Shown here piece by piece: positions 1 through 5,484 of a DNA stretch of 8,122 bases; position 1 is the first letter of the stretch; every line of letters starts with the position of its first letter. The position numbers were made by a program, and so were the translations under genes. Source of the stretch: Opitutaceae bacterium (GTDB lineage: Bacteria; Verrucomicrobiota; Verrucomicrobiae; Opitutales; Opitutaceae); contig JAISAX010000186.1 in the NCBI GenBank assembly GCA_031266495.1, positions 1 through 8,122 on the forward strand, read 5' to 3'. The notes beneath the pieces were generated by a model. That model ran no database searches. It was not told the origin of the DNA and saw only the letters and a program-made list of their open reading frames with translations.

Positions 1-65
1 CGGGTGCGGCCGTCCCCCCCCCGCCACTGCCACTCCTGAGATTGTCCAGTTTTGGAGATGCGCCC

Positions 66-150
66 TTGAAGAGCGAGCCAAGGAGCTGACTAGGGAGTTT
101 ACCGGATTGGGAATAAATGACCGAGTCAGCGACGCTGGCTCGCTCCTCAA
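66..150. repeat. Imperfect inverted repeat (hairpin)
   Basis: The arms at 66-79 and 137-150 are 14 nt long and complementary except for one mismatch (core gagcgagcc / ggctcgctc). An inner 7-bp pairing (gctgact at 85-91 with agtcagc at 124-130) extends the stem after a small internal loop. It lies about 40 bp beyond the stop codon of the minus-strand oxidoreductase, so it could act in transcript 3' processing or termination, but there is no clear U-run. It could also be a remnant of a palindromic mobile repeat. Nothing coding is visible in 1-190, where a run of nine C at 14-22 is the only other conspicuous element. Confidence 0.45.
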
Positions 151-190
151 TCCCGGCGCATCTTTGCACTGTTTATTTCATTACGGTTCC

Positions 191-1282
191 TTACACCCCT
201 GACCGCGTCAGCCACCGCGCCGCGGCCTGGGCGCGCAGGCAAAGCTCGGCGGCCTTGAACGTGTGCCGTTGCGTCATTGCTTTCTCGGTACGGTTGAGCA
301 CATCAAGGATCAGCTCGCCGAAGAAACGGAAACCGACCTTGCCCTCCACTTGCAGGTGATGCTCGCCCTTCCCGTCCACGAGATAGACATGATTGCCCGT
401 CTTCTCGCGACCCACATCAAGGTACTTGCGCAACTCGATGTAGCCCTCCGTACCAAGAATCGTCATACGACCGTCGCCCCAGGTGCCGAGGCCGTCGGGC
501 GTGAACCAGTCCACGCGGATGTAGTTGGTGGCGCCGTTGTCGCCGACGAGGTTGGCCTCGCCGAAATCTTCCAGCTCGGGTGTGTCGGGGTTGGCGTAGT
601 TGCCCACCGCCGCATTCGTCACCGTGGCATCCGTCGCGCCCGTGAAGGTCAGGAACTGCTCGAACTGGTGGCTGCCGATGTCGCACAGGATGCCGCCGTA
701 CTGCTCCTTCCTGAAGAACCAGTCGGGACGGCTCGGCTTGTTCAGGCGATGCGGGCCGAGGCCGATCACCTGGATGACGCGGCCGATCACGCCCTGCCGC
801 ACCAGGTCGGTGGCGTACATGGCCGACTCGACGTGCAGGCGTTCGCTGAAATACACGGCGTACTTGCGGCCGGTGCGGGCGACGGTGGCCTTGGCCTGGT
901 CGAGCTGGTCGAGCGTGGTGAACGGCGTCTTGTCGGTAAAATAGTCCTTGCCCGCCTCCATGACGCGGCAGCCGATCGGGCCGCGGAGGTTGGGCACGGC
1001 GGCGGCGGCCACGAGCTTCACCTCGGCGTCGTCGAGAATCTCGTCGAGCGAGCGAGCCACCTTCGCCTGCGGGAAACGGGAGCGCAGCCCCTCCACTTTT
1101 TTGGCGTCGGGATCGTAGATCCATTTCAGCACGCCGCCGGCCTCGCCGAGGCCGTTGCACTGGCCGTTGATGTGGCCGTGGTCGAGATGCGCCGCCGCAA
1201 AAACAAATTCACCGGCCTTGACGACCGGACTCGGTTTGCCTTGCGGGGCATAGTTCATGCCATCGGATTTTTGTTGGGTCAT
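191..1282 (-). CDS. Gfo/Idh/MocA family oxidoreductase
   Basis: Predicted cytoplasmic NAD(P)-dependent sugar or inositol dehydrogenase of the Gfo/Idh/MocA family, 363 residues, close to the usual family length. The N-terminal nucleotide-binding half contains a beta-strand followed by AAAHLDHGHINGQ (residues 29-41) in place of the classical GxGxxG. It then has acidic YDPD (56-59) and DKTP (117-120), which corresponds to the family EKP motif. The C-terminal half has GGILCDIGSHQFEQF (196-210), matching the GGxxxDxGxHxxD motif with D201 and H205 as likely catalytic residues. The substrate cannot be deduced. The start is uncertain: ATG at 1282 gives the longest frame, and ATG at 1258 (MNYAPQG) is equally possible. 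Neither has a Shine-Dalgarno sequence. The 5' side carries the 14-bp repeats at 1291-1346. It shares orientation with the lipoprotein gene but a terminator separates them, so it is probably transcribed on its own. Confidence 0.9.
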   Translation of the reverse strand: MTQQKSDGMNYAPQGKPSPVVKAGEFVFAAAHLDHGHINGQCNGLGEAGGVLKWIYDPDAKKVEGLRSRFPQAKVARSLDEILDDAEVKLVAAAAVPNLRGPIGCRVMEAGKDYFTDKTPFTTLDQLDQAKATVARTGRKYAVYFSERLHVESAMYATDLVRQGVIGRVIQVIGLGPHRLNKPSRPDWFFRKEQYGGILCDIGSHQFEQFLTFTGATDATVTNAAVGNYANPDTPELEDFGEANLVGDNGATNYIRVDWFTPDGLGTWGDGRMTILGTEGYIELRKYLDVGREKTGNHVYLVDGKGEHHLQVEGKVGFRFFGELILDVLNRTEKAMTQRHTFKAAELCLRAQAAARWLTRSGV

Positions 1283-1290
1283 GGTACGGA

Positions 1291-1346
1291 TTACAGGTTG
1301 CGGGTTACAGGTTGCGGGTTACAGGTTGCGGATCGTGGATTGCGGG
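1291..1346. repeat. Heptamer-based tandem repeat
   Basis: Three tandem copies of ttacaggttgcggg (1291-1304, 1305-1318, 1319-1332, the last ending in a) are followed by a degenerate fourth (1333-1346). Each 14-mer is itself two related heptamers (ttacagg, ttgcggg), so the true period is 7, as in the larger arrays at 4136-4337. The repeat sits 8 bp upstream of the oxidoreductase start and would form its 5' leader or promoter-proximal region. Confidence 0.85.
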
Positions 1347-1428
1347 AAAAAATTTAGCCTTCAACAAACGTCGAGGGCGAAAACGGCGCGAGCAACCCCC
1401 GCCTGCAAACAGTCTCACCGGAGCGGCA

Positions 1429-1472
1429 ACAAAACGCCCCGGATCAGGAAACCCGGAGCCGGGGCGTTTTGT
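1429..1472 (-). terminator. Rho-independent terminator after the lipoprotein gene
   Basis: A perfect 14-bp stem (arms 1429-1442 and 1459-1472, core aaaacgccccgg / ccggggcgtttt) encloses a 16-nt loop. Read on the minus strand, the 3' arm ends in gttttgtt. It lies about 70 bp downstream of the lipoprotein stop and upstream of the oxidoreductase, so it should end the lipoprotein transcript. Because both flanks carry A/T runs it could work in both directions. Confidence 0.8.
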
Positions 1473-1506
1473 GCCGCCTTGTGCCGCCGCCTGCCGGAGA
1501 AACCCG

Positions 1507-1540
1507 GGCGAGGGCGAGGAGGGGGGGGGGGGAGGGGGAA
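1507..1540. repeat. G-rich tract with a run of 12 G
   Basis: A purine tract on the plus strand begins gcgagggcgagga, then has 12 consecutive G (1521-1532), one A and five more G. It starts directly after the lipoprotein stop codon. Similar tracts occur at 2341-2357, inside panB (2719-2729) and at 5396-5416, so this belongs to a dispersed class of polypurine elements in this genome. G-quadruplex or triplex formation is possible. Confidence 0.7.
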
Positions 1541-2158
1541 TTATTTCAGGATCACGATATCGACGCGGCGATCCCGCGCGGCGGTGGCGGCGTCGGCATT
1601 TTCGACGGCCTCAAGATCGCCTTTCGAGATCACCTCGATGCGGGAAGGAGACACGCGGAGATCCTGGAGATACTGGCGGACGGAAGACGCGCGACGGTCG
1701 CCGAGGCCGAGATTGTACTCGGCCGTGCCGCGCCAGTCGCAACGGCCTTCGAGGCGAACACGGTCGCCGGGATTGGCGTCGAGGTGCTGCCTGAGGGCCT
1801 GGACCTTGCCACGCTCCTCGGCACGGATTGCGGACTGGTCAAAGGCAAAATAGACCGGCTGGAACTGGTCGCGAAATTCGCCGCCGGAGGGCGGGTTGTC
1901 CGGATTGTTGCTCAACGTGGTATTGATGTCCGCCACCTGACTAACCGGGTACGGCGTCAACGGACCACCGGGAATATCGGTCGGTCTGATGTACTCGTTG
2001 CCGGAAGTCGTGTTCCAGTCCGTGCCAGCGCCACCTGGCACCTGGCCGATAACGGTTGCCTGCGGATCGGGGCGAACCGGTTTTTTCTTGCAGCCCGCCG
2101 CGAAAAGCACAGCGGAGCCAGCAGCGATAAAGAGAGCCTTGCGGAGGAGAACGTTCAT
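1541..2158 (-). CDS. Pal/OmpA-like peptidoglycan-binding lipoprotein
   Basis: Outer-membrane lipoprotein of 205 residues with a C-terminal OmpA domain that should hold peptidoglycan, as Pal does in the Tol-Pal system. The chosen start (ATG at 2158) gives a lipoprotein signal: MNVLLRKALF, a hydrophobic segment, then the lipobox LFAAGC and a basic KKK. A GTG at 2197 would add 13 residues ahead of the signal and is less likely. After a Pro/Gly/Asn-rich linker the OmpA domain begins near VYFAFD. CDWRGTAEYNLGLGDRRASS carries the Asp and Arg that bind diaminopimelate, and the domain ends with ARDRRVDIVI. The protein ends four residues after that, typical for Pal. It is not next to tol genes here, so the symbol pal is not assigned. 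No Shine-Dalgarno sequence is seen. Confidence 0.88.
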   Translation of the reverse strand: MNVLLRKALFIAAGSAVLFAAGCKKKPVRPDPQATVIGQVPGGAGTDWNTTSGNEYIRPTDIPGGPLTPYPVSQVADINTTLSNNPDNPPSGGEFRDQFQPVYFAFDQSAIRAEERGKVQALRQHLDANPGDRVRLEGRCDWRGTAEYNLGLGDRRASSVRQYLQDLRVSPSRIEVISKGDLEAVENADAATAARDRRVDIVILK

Positions 2159-2210
2159 GGCGGGAAAGGAAAAGATGGGGATGACGTTAATGGGCACAGC
2201 CCACGGGTGG

Positions 2211-2269
2211 ACAAGCTATTTAACAAGCTATTTGAGAAGGTGGCCAGGAAGGTGGCCAACAAGGTTGCG
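2211..2269. repeat. Degenerate 12-bp tandem repeat between divergent genes
   Basis: Two near-identical 12-mers, acaagctattta (2211-2222) and acaagctatttg (2223-2234), are followed by agaaggtggcc, aggaaggtggcc and aacaaggttgcg, which decay from the same pattern. It lies 53 bp upstream of the lipoprotein start, in the space between that gene and panB, so it probably overlaps or borders the lipoprotein promoter. No clean -35/-10 pair could be assigned. Confidence 0.55.
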
Positions 2270-2307
2270 GAAAATAGCAAGCTCCCCGCGTCTTGCAACC
2301 GGACAGG

Positions 2308-2357
2308 CACATTTTGGCCTTTTTCGCCCCCGGCTCCTCCTCCCTCCCCCCCCCCCC
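2308..2357. repeat. C-rich tract with conserved flank
   Basis: The plus strand reads acattttggcctttttcgcc, then mixed CT tracts, ending in 12 consecutive C (2346-2357). The order (cattttNggcc, T-run, ccc, ctccctccccc) recurs at 5370-5416 (cattttccggccatcttttt, then ccccacccccctccctcccc). The resemblance includes the flank and not just the homopolymer, which suggests two copies of one dispersed element. Here it sits in the lipoprotein-panB intergenic region. Confidence 0.5.
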
Positions 2358-2390
2358 GTCCGCCGCGCCGCGCTCTGCCCCGCCACCGTC

Positions 2391-2420
2391 CCGGTCGAAC
2401 CCCGTTGAACCCCGTTGAAC
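2391..2420 (+). repeat. Decamer tandem repeat upstream of panB
   Basis: Three consecutive decamers, ccggtcgaac, cccgttgaac and cccgttgaac, lie about 50 bp before the panB start. Each of the last two contains TTGAAC, which resembles a -35 box. A poor -10 candidate (cataac at 2436-2441) follows the second after a short 15-nt spacer. It could be an operator-like direct repeat or the panB promoter region; the sequence does not decide. Confidence 0.5.
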
Positions 2421-2466
2421 CGCATAGAATCAGTGCATAACTGGCTATTGGCAGAACCGGATAAAT

Positions 2467-3309
2467 ATGCGAACGTATGCGTCTCACATGAAATCCGTCC
2501 TCGATTTCAAGGCCCGCAAGGGCGGCGCTCCCATCACCATGTCCACGGCCTACACCCACTGGGAGGCCCGCCTCGTCGCCGACTCGCCGGTCGATTGTGT
2601 GCTCGTCGGAGACAGCGTGGCGAACGTCATTGACGGCGAAGCCACCACCTTCGCCGCCACCCCGGAGATCATCGCGCGCCACACCGCCGCCGTTGCCCGC
2701 GGACTCGGCGGCCAGAGAGGGGGGGGGGGCGAGGGAGGAGCGCAGAAACTGCTGATCGCCGATTTCCCGTTTCTGGCCGCCTGCAAGGGCATCCCCGCCG
2801 CCGTGGACTGCGCCGCCCTCCTGCTCCGCGCCGGCGCCCACGCCGCCAAGATCGAGGGCATCGACGGCCACGAGGACGTGATCCGCCATCTCGTGCAATC
2901 CGGCGTGCCCGTGATCGGCCACCTCGGCCTCACCCCGCAATCCGTCAACGCCATGGGCGGTTACAAGGTCCAGGGACGCGGCGAGGAGACCGCCGCCGAC
3001 CTGCTGCGCCAGGCCCGCGCCGTGGAGACCGCCGGCTGCTTCGGCCTCGTCCTCGAATGCGTGCCCGCCGCGCTCGGACGCGAGATCACCGCCGCCCTCG
3101 CCATCCCGACCATCGGCATCGGCGCCGGTCCCGACACCGACGGCCAGGTGCTGGTGTTTCACGACCTGCTCGGGCTTACGCCCGGTTTCCGGCCAAAGTT
3201 CGTCCGTCCCTTCGCGCAAGGCGGCCAGGTCGCCGCCGCCGGCCTCGCCGCCTTCGCCGCCGCCGTCGGCGACCGTAGTTTCCCTTCCGATACCGAAAGC
3301 TATCACTGA
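2467..3309 (+). CDS. panB: 3-methyl-2-oxobutanoate hydroxymethyltransferase (ketopantoate hydroxymethyltransferase)
   Basis: First committed step of pantothenate synthesis: transfers a hydroxymethyl group from 5,10-methylene-tetrahydrofolate to alpha-ketoisovalerate to give ketopantoate, in the cytoplasm and with Mg2+. The 280-residue protein is a (beta/alpha)8 barrel of normal length. Recognised motifs are VGDS (47-50, metal-binding D49), ADFPFL (98-103, D99), AKIEG (127-131, K128 and E130), GHLGLTPQSV (151-160), GGYKVQGR (164-171), LECVP (196-200, probable catalytic E197) and GIGAGP with DGQVLV (217-230). Residues 80-93 form a Gly-rich insertion, encoded partly by 11 consecutive G, where relatives usually pass directly from the RG after the helix to the strand ending in DxPF. 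ATG at 2467 is used; ATG at 2488 is an alternative. No Shine-Dalgarno sequence is visible. coaC follows after 31 bp, and together they form a pantothenate/CoA cluster. Confidence 0.95.
   Translation: MRTYASHMKSVLDFKARKGGAPITMSTAYTHWEARLVADSPVDCVLVGDSVANVIDGEATTFAATPEIIARHTAAVARGLGGQRGGGGEGGAQKLLIADFPFLAACKGIPAAVDCAALLLRAGAHAAKIEGIDGHEDVIRHLVQSGVPVIGHLGLTPQSVNAMGGYKVQGRGEETAADLLRQARAVETAGCFGLVLECVPAALGREITAALAIPTIGIGAGPDTDGQVLVFHDLLGLTPGFRPKFVRPFAQGGQVAAAGLAAFAAAVGDRSFPSDTESYH
2719..2729 (+). repeat. Run of 11 G inside panB
   Basis: Codons 85-88 of panB are ggg ggg ggg ggc, giving 11 consecutive G. A gain or loss of one base would shift the frame at about one third of the gene and remove the catalytic region. 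The tract is flanked by cagaga and gagggaggag, as in the intergenic G-rich tracts of this window. Confidence 0.9.
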
Positions 3310-3340
3310 AACACCGAACCACACTCCCACCGCTCCACAT

Positions 3341-4111
3341 ATGAACACGCAAACCCGATCCCCGTTCTCTGCCGCCTCCGCCTCCTCCGCCGCCGCCGCC
3401 GCGCCGCGTCCCGCCGCAAGCTCGCCAGCCACCGCCAGTGCCACCGCCAGCTCCAGTGCATTTGGCGCCCCCAAACCCGCCGGGATGCCCACCGCCGCCG
3501 CCGCGAGAGCGACGCCCGTGCCCGAAAAACGCAAACCACGCATCCTCTTCGCCCTCACCGGCTCCATTGCCTGTTACAAAGCCTGCGTTGTCATCTCCAG
3601 GCTCATGCAAGCCGGTTTCGAGGTGCGCACCGTAGCCACGCCCGCCGCGCTGCAGTTCGTGGGCAACGCCACGCTCGAAGGACTCACCGGGCAGCCCGTT
3701 TACAGCGATTTCTGGCAACCCGGCCGCGCCATGGACCACATCGACCTCACCCGCTGGTCCGACCTCGCGATTGTCTGCCCCGCCACGGCCAACACCATCA
3801 ACCGTCTCGCCGCCGGCCTTGCCGGCGACGCCATCGGCCCGCTCTTTCTCGCGTGGGAGATCCGCAAAAAACCCTGGTGGATCGCGCCGGCGATGAACGT
3901 CGCCATGTATCAGAATCGCATTACGCAAGCGTCGTTGCGCCGGCTTGCCGATCTCGGCGCGCGCGTCCTCGGCCCCGGCACCGGGGCGCTCGCCTGCGGC
4001 GAGGAAGGCGTGGGCCGCCTGCTCGAACCGGACGAAATCGTCATGCAAATCCAGTTATATTTTTCCCCGACCACTCCTGCTCCCGTCCGCGACCCCCGGC
4101 ATATCGCGTGA
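3341..4111 (+). CDS. coaC: Phosphopantothenoylcysteine decarboxylase (stand-alone CoaC)
   Basis: FMN-dependent decarboxylase that converts 4'-phosphopantothenoyl-L-cysteine to 4'-phosphopantetheine in CoA synthesis. It is a 256-residue HFCD-family flavoprotein. RILFALTGSIACYK (67-80) begins the domain. MDHIDL (131-136) holds catalytic H133. PATANT (147-152) is the flavin-contact motif. PAMNVAMY (183-190) carries the substrate-binding N186, and LACGEEGVGR (217-226) carries the reductive Cys C219. The enzyme is therefore predicted active. Residues 1-65 are a low-complexity Ala/Ser/Pro tail absent from the family; ATG at 3485 (residue 49) would remove most of it. It lacks the C-terminal CoaB domain found in most bacterial CoaBC proteins. 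A separate coaB lies 229 bp downstream. A 6-bp GC hairpin (4117-4131) follows the stop directly. The 31-bp gap from panB suggests co-transcription. Confidence 0.93.
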   Translation: MNTQTRSPFSAASASSAAAAAPRPAASSPATASATASSSAFGAPKPAGMPTAAAARATPVPEKRKPRILFALTGSIACYKACVVISRLMQAGFEVRTVATPAALQFVGNATLEGLTGQPVYSDFWQPGRAMDHIDLTRWSDLAIVCPATANTINRLAAGLAGDAIGPLFLAWEIRKKPWWIAPAMNVAMYQNRITQASLRRLADLGARVLGPGTGALACGEEGVGRLLEPDEIVMQIQLYFSPTTPAPVRDPRHIA

Positions 4112-4116
4112 GCCAG

Positions 4117-4131
4117 CCCGGCCGGGCCGGG
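4117..4131. promoter_or_regulatory. Small GC hairpin after the coaC stop
   Basis: cccggc (4117-4122) and gccggg (4126-4131) pair around a 3-nt loop, starting 6 nt after the coaC stop codon and just before the heptamer array with its TTT triplets. It may be a weak terminator, an attenuator or a 3'-end stabiliser between coaC and coaB. There is no real U-run, so a full terminator is unlikely. Confidence 0.35.
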
Positions 4132-4135
4132 AGAG

Positions 4136-4254
4136 TTTGAAGTTTGGATTTTGAAGTTTGAAGTTTGAAGTCTGAAACTTGCAGTTGGTAGTTGGTAGTT
4201 GGTAGTTGGTAGTTTGAAATTTGAAGTCTGAAATTTGAAATTTGAAATTGGTCA
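4136..4254. repeat. Heptamer array, left arm (17 units)
   Basis: Seventeen contiguous heptamers in strict 7-bp phase. The main types are tttgaag/tttgaaa and ttggtag, the latter in four perfect copies at 4185-4212. Others are tttggat, tctgaaa, cttgcag and ttggtca. The array fills the coaC-coaB gap. Both strands are open in some frames and would give Gln/Asn/Leu-rich peptides (such as NYQLPTTNYQLQ), but these are repeat translations and not genes. It faces the opposed array at 4282-4337. Confidence 0.93.
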
Positions 4255-4281
4255 TCAACCGCAGGCGCGGCCCGTAACCGA

Positions 4282-4337
4282 TTACCAACTACCAACTATC
4301 AACTTCAAATTTCAGACTTCCAACTCCAGCCTTCCAC
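4282..4337. repeat. Heptamer array, right arm in opposite orientation
   Basis: Eight heptamers written as the complement of the left array: ttaccaa, ctaccaa, ctatcaa, cttcaaa, tttcaga, cttccaa, ctccagc, cttccac. The segment at 4304-4320 is the perfect 17-bp inverted repeat of 4223-4239 (gaagtctgaaatttgaa), and the ctaccaa units can pair with the ttggtag units further left. The intervening 27 bp (4255-4281) is GC-rich and not heptameric. The array ends 3 bp before the coaB start codon, so it would form the 5' leader of coaB. Confidence 0.9.
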
Positions 4338-4340
4338 CTC

Positions 4341-4997
4341 GTGAAAATCCTCATCACCTCCGGAGCCACGCGCGAACCGATCGACGCCGTGCGTTTTGTA
4401 TCCAACATCAGCAGCGGCGCGACCGGAGCCGCCTTGGCCGATGCGCTCGCCGCCCGCGACCATGCCGTGACGCTCCTCCACGGCGAAGGCGCCGTGCTGC
4501 CGTGCGCCGTTGCCGACACGCGCCGCTTTGGCTCCACCGCCGACCTGCGCGCCCGCCTGCGCGCCCTGCTCGGCTCCGGCGACTACGACGCCGTCATCCA
4601 GTGCGCCGCCGTCTCCGACTACCGGCCCGAGTCCATGCAACCGGGCAAACTCACCTCGCGCGCCGACGAGATGATCCTCCGCCTCGTCCCCACGCCCAAG
4701 CTCCTCCCCGAGCTCCGCAGCTACGCGCCGGCCGGCGGTCACCCGCTCTTCGTGGCCGGATTCAAGCTCACCGCCGACGAGGCCGCGCAGGCGCAGGCCG
4801 TCGCCCGGCTCTTTGCGGCGGGCACGGTCGATGTCGTCATCCACAACGACACCGCCACGCTCGACCAGGGCGCCGCCCGCCCCTTCCACGCCTGGCGCAA
4901 CGCCCACACCCCGCCCGAGACGCTGGCCGGGCAGGCCGCTCTCGCCGGGTGGATTGACCGCGAACTGGAGCGGCATGCCGGCCGAAATTCCCGGTAA
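4341..4997 (+). CDS. coaB: Phosphopantothenate-cysteine ligase (stand-alone CoaB)
   Basis: Joins 4'-phosphopantothenate to cysteine using a nucleotide triphosphate (CTP in most bacteria), the step before CoaC. It is 218 residues, the size of the C-terminal domain of fused CoaBC. KILITSGATREPIDAVRFVS (2-21) is the nucleotide-binding signature, followed by NISSGATG (22-29), CAAVSDYRPE (88-97), GKLTSRADEMILRLVPTPKL (102-121), FVAGFKLTADE (137-147) and IHND (167-170). Family members usually have SSGKMG; here it is SSGATG, so a Lys and a Met are replaced. The start is GTG at 4341 because homology begins at residue 2. There is no Shine-Dalgarno sequence, only the heptamer array upstream. Either it is co-transcribed with panB-coaC through the array or it has its own promoter within it. 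Confidence 0.92.
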   Translation: MKILITSGATREPIDAVRFVSNISSGATGAALADALAARDHAVTLLHGEGAVLPCAVADTRRFGSTADLRARLRALLGSGDYDAVIQCAAVSDYRPESMQPGKLTSRADEMILRLVPTPKLLPELRSYAPAGGHPLFVAGFKLTADEAAQAQAVARLFAAGTVDVVIHNDTATLDQGAARPFHAWRNAHTPPETLAGQAALAGWIDRELERHAGRNSR

Positions 4998-5023
4998 AAC
5001 CCGGGAGGACCAAGCAGAACTTG

Positions 5024-5311
5024 ACCCAAGAGAAAGTCGAGGAAGACGGGAGGGAAAAGGAGGATGCGAGGATGAAGGAGAGGAGAGCGCATGGCGAGGA
5101 GATCGGCCGGAGCGAGGTTGGAGCGAGAGCGGTTTTTGCGGGCGAAGTTGAAGAAGTGCTGGTAGGAGGTGGAGGAGGCGATGAAGGAGGCAGTGCCGTG
5201 GAAGTGTTCGAGGTCGAAGAACTCGGGTTCGATGGTGGAGTGGCTGGATTCGACGTCGGCGTTGGCGTTTGGGCGAGCGGGAGGGTTGAAGCGATGGAGG
5301 GCACCCGCGAC
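5024..5311 (-). pseudogene. C-terminal remnant of integrase-core (rve, DDE) transposase
   Basis: The minus-strand frame from 5311 translates as VAGALHRFNPPARPNANADV, then ESSHSTIEPEFFDLEHFHGT, and ends near LLFPPVFLDFLLG. PNANADVESSH with the downstream EFFDLE and FNFARKNRSRS segments is the third-acidic-residue region and C-terminal tail of integrase-core transposases of the IS481/IS3-like kind, with the catalytic Glu in DVESSH. The first two acidic residues and the helix-turn-helix part are missing and there is no start codon, so it is a dead fragment. A stop lies just upstream in the same frame. Its C-terminal end stops about 25 bp from the coaB stop, and the frame runs on antisense into coaB without meaning. 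A fragment fitting the missing N terminus lies at 6183-6266 in the same orientation. Confidence 0.75.
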
Positions 5312-5484
5312 TGTAAATCCGCGTCGAGTTCAGTAAAAACTTGCAAAGGTTCAGGAAAAACCCGAAAAACCGCATTTTCCGGCCATCTTTTTCCCCACCC
5401 CCCTCCCTCCCCCTCGCCGGACACTGAAAGTGCCTTGCAGGCGTCGTGCAAGGCGATTGTCGGCGCGTGGAGTGGAGTGGTCAT
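5312..5484 (-). pseudogene. Unidentified gene start, truncated by the transposase remnant
   Basis: A frame starts with ATG at 5484 as MTTPLHAPTIALHDACKALS, continues through SGEGEGGGWGKRWPENAVF, and then VFPEPLQVFTELDADLQSRV up to the junction with the transposase remnant near 5311. Beyond that the frame is only a Ser/Pro/Thr-rich shadow of the transposase. The start overlaps the preceding stop as ATGA (5481-5484), a sign of translational coupling and of a real gene. The Gly-rich stretch is encoded by the G-rich tract (minus-strand reading of 5396-5416), which looks inserted into an otherwise ordinary sequence. No family was recognised. The packing suggests a phage or mobile-element operon. 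Confidence 0.4.
5370..5416. repeat. C-rich tract with conserved flank, second copy
   Basis: cattttccggccatcttttt is followed by ccccacccccctccctcccc and ctcgccgg on the plus strand. It shares the order and much of the wording of 2308-2357 (cattttggcctttttcgccc then CT/C tracts). On the minus strand the tract falls inside the truncated frame starting at 5484 and encodes GEGEGGG. Confidence 0.45.

Noticed and set aside
263..1357. 364-codon plus-strand open frame
   Set aside because: It is the antisense shadow of the Gfo/Idh/MocA gene. The translation is rich in Ala, Val, His and Arg and has no domain, while the minus strand shows clear family motifs.
2155..3567. 470-codon minus-strand open frame
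   Set aside because: It is antisense to panB and the start of coaC, with a Gly/Ala/Asp-rich translation typical of GC-rich shadows.
3176..4048. 290-codon minus-strand open frame
   Set aside because: It is antisense to coaC, has long Gly and Arg runs and shows no recognisable motif.
4041..4295. 84-codon minus-strand frame with NYQLPTTNYQLQ-type repeats
   Set aside because: It is a translation of the heptamer array. Strict 7-bp DNA periodicity explains the peptide, so it is not treated as a gene.
4136..4337. CRISPR array
   Set aside because: Units are 7 bp, contiguous and without spacers. There are no cas genes in the window.
4989..5006. Terminator after coaB (tcccgg / ccggga)
   Set aside because: A 6-bp stem overlapping the stop codon, with no U-run, is too weak to call.
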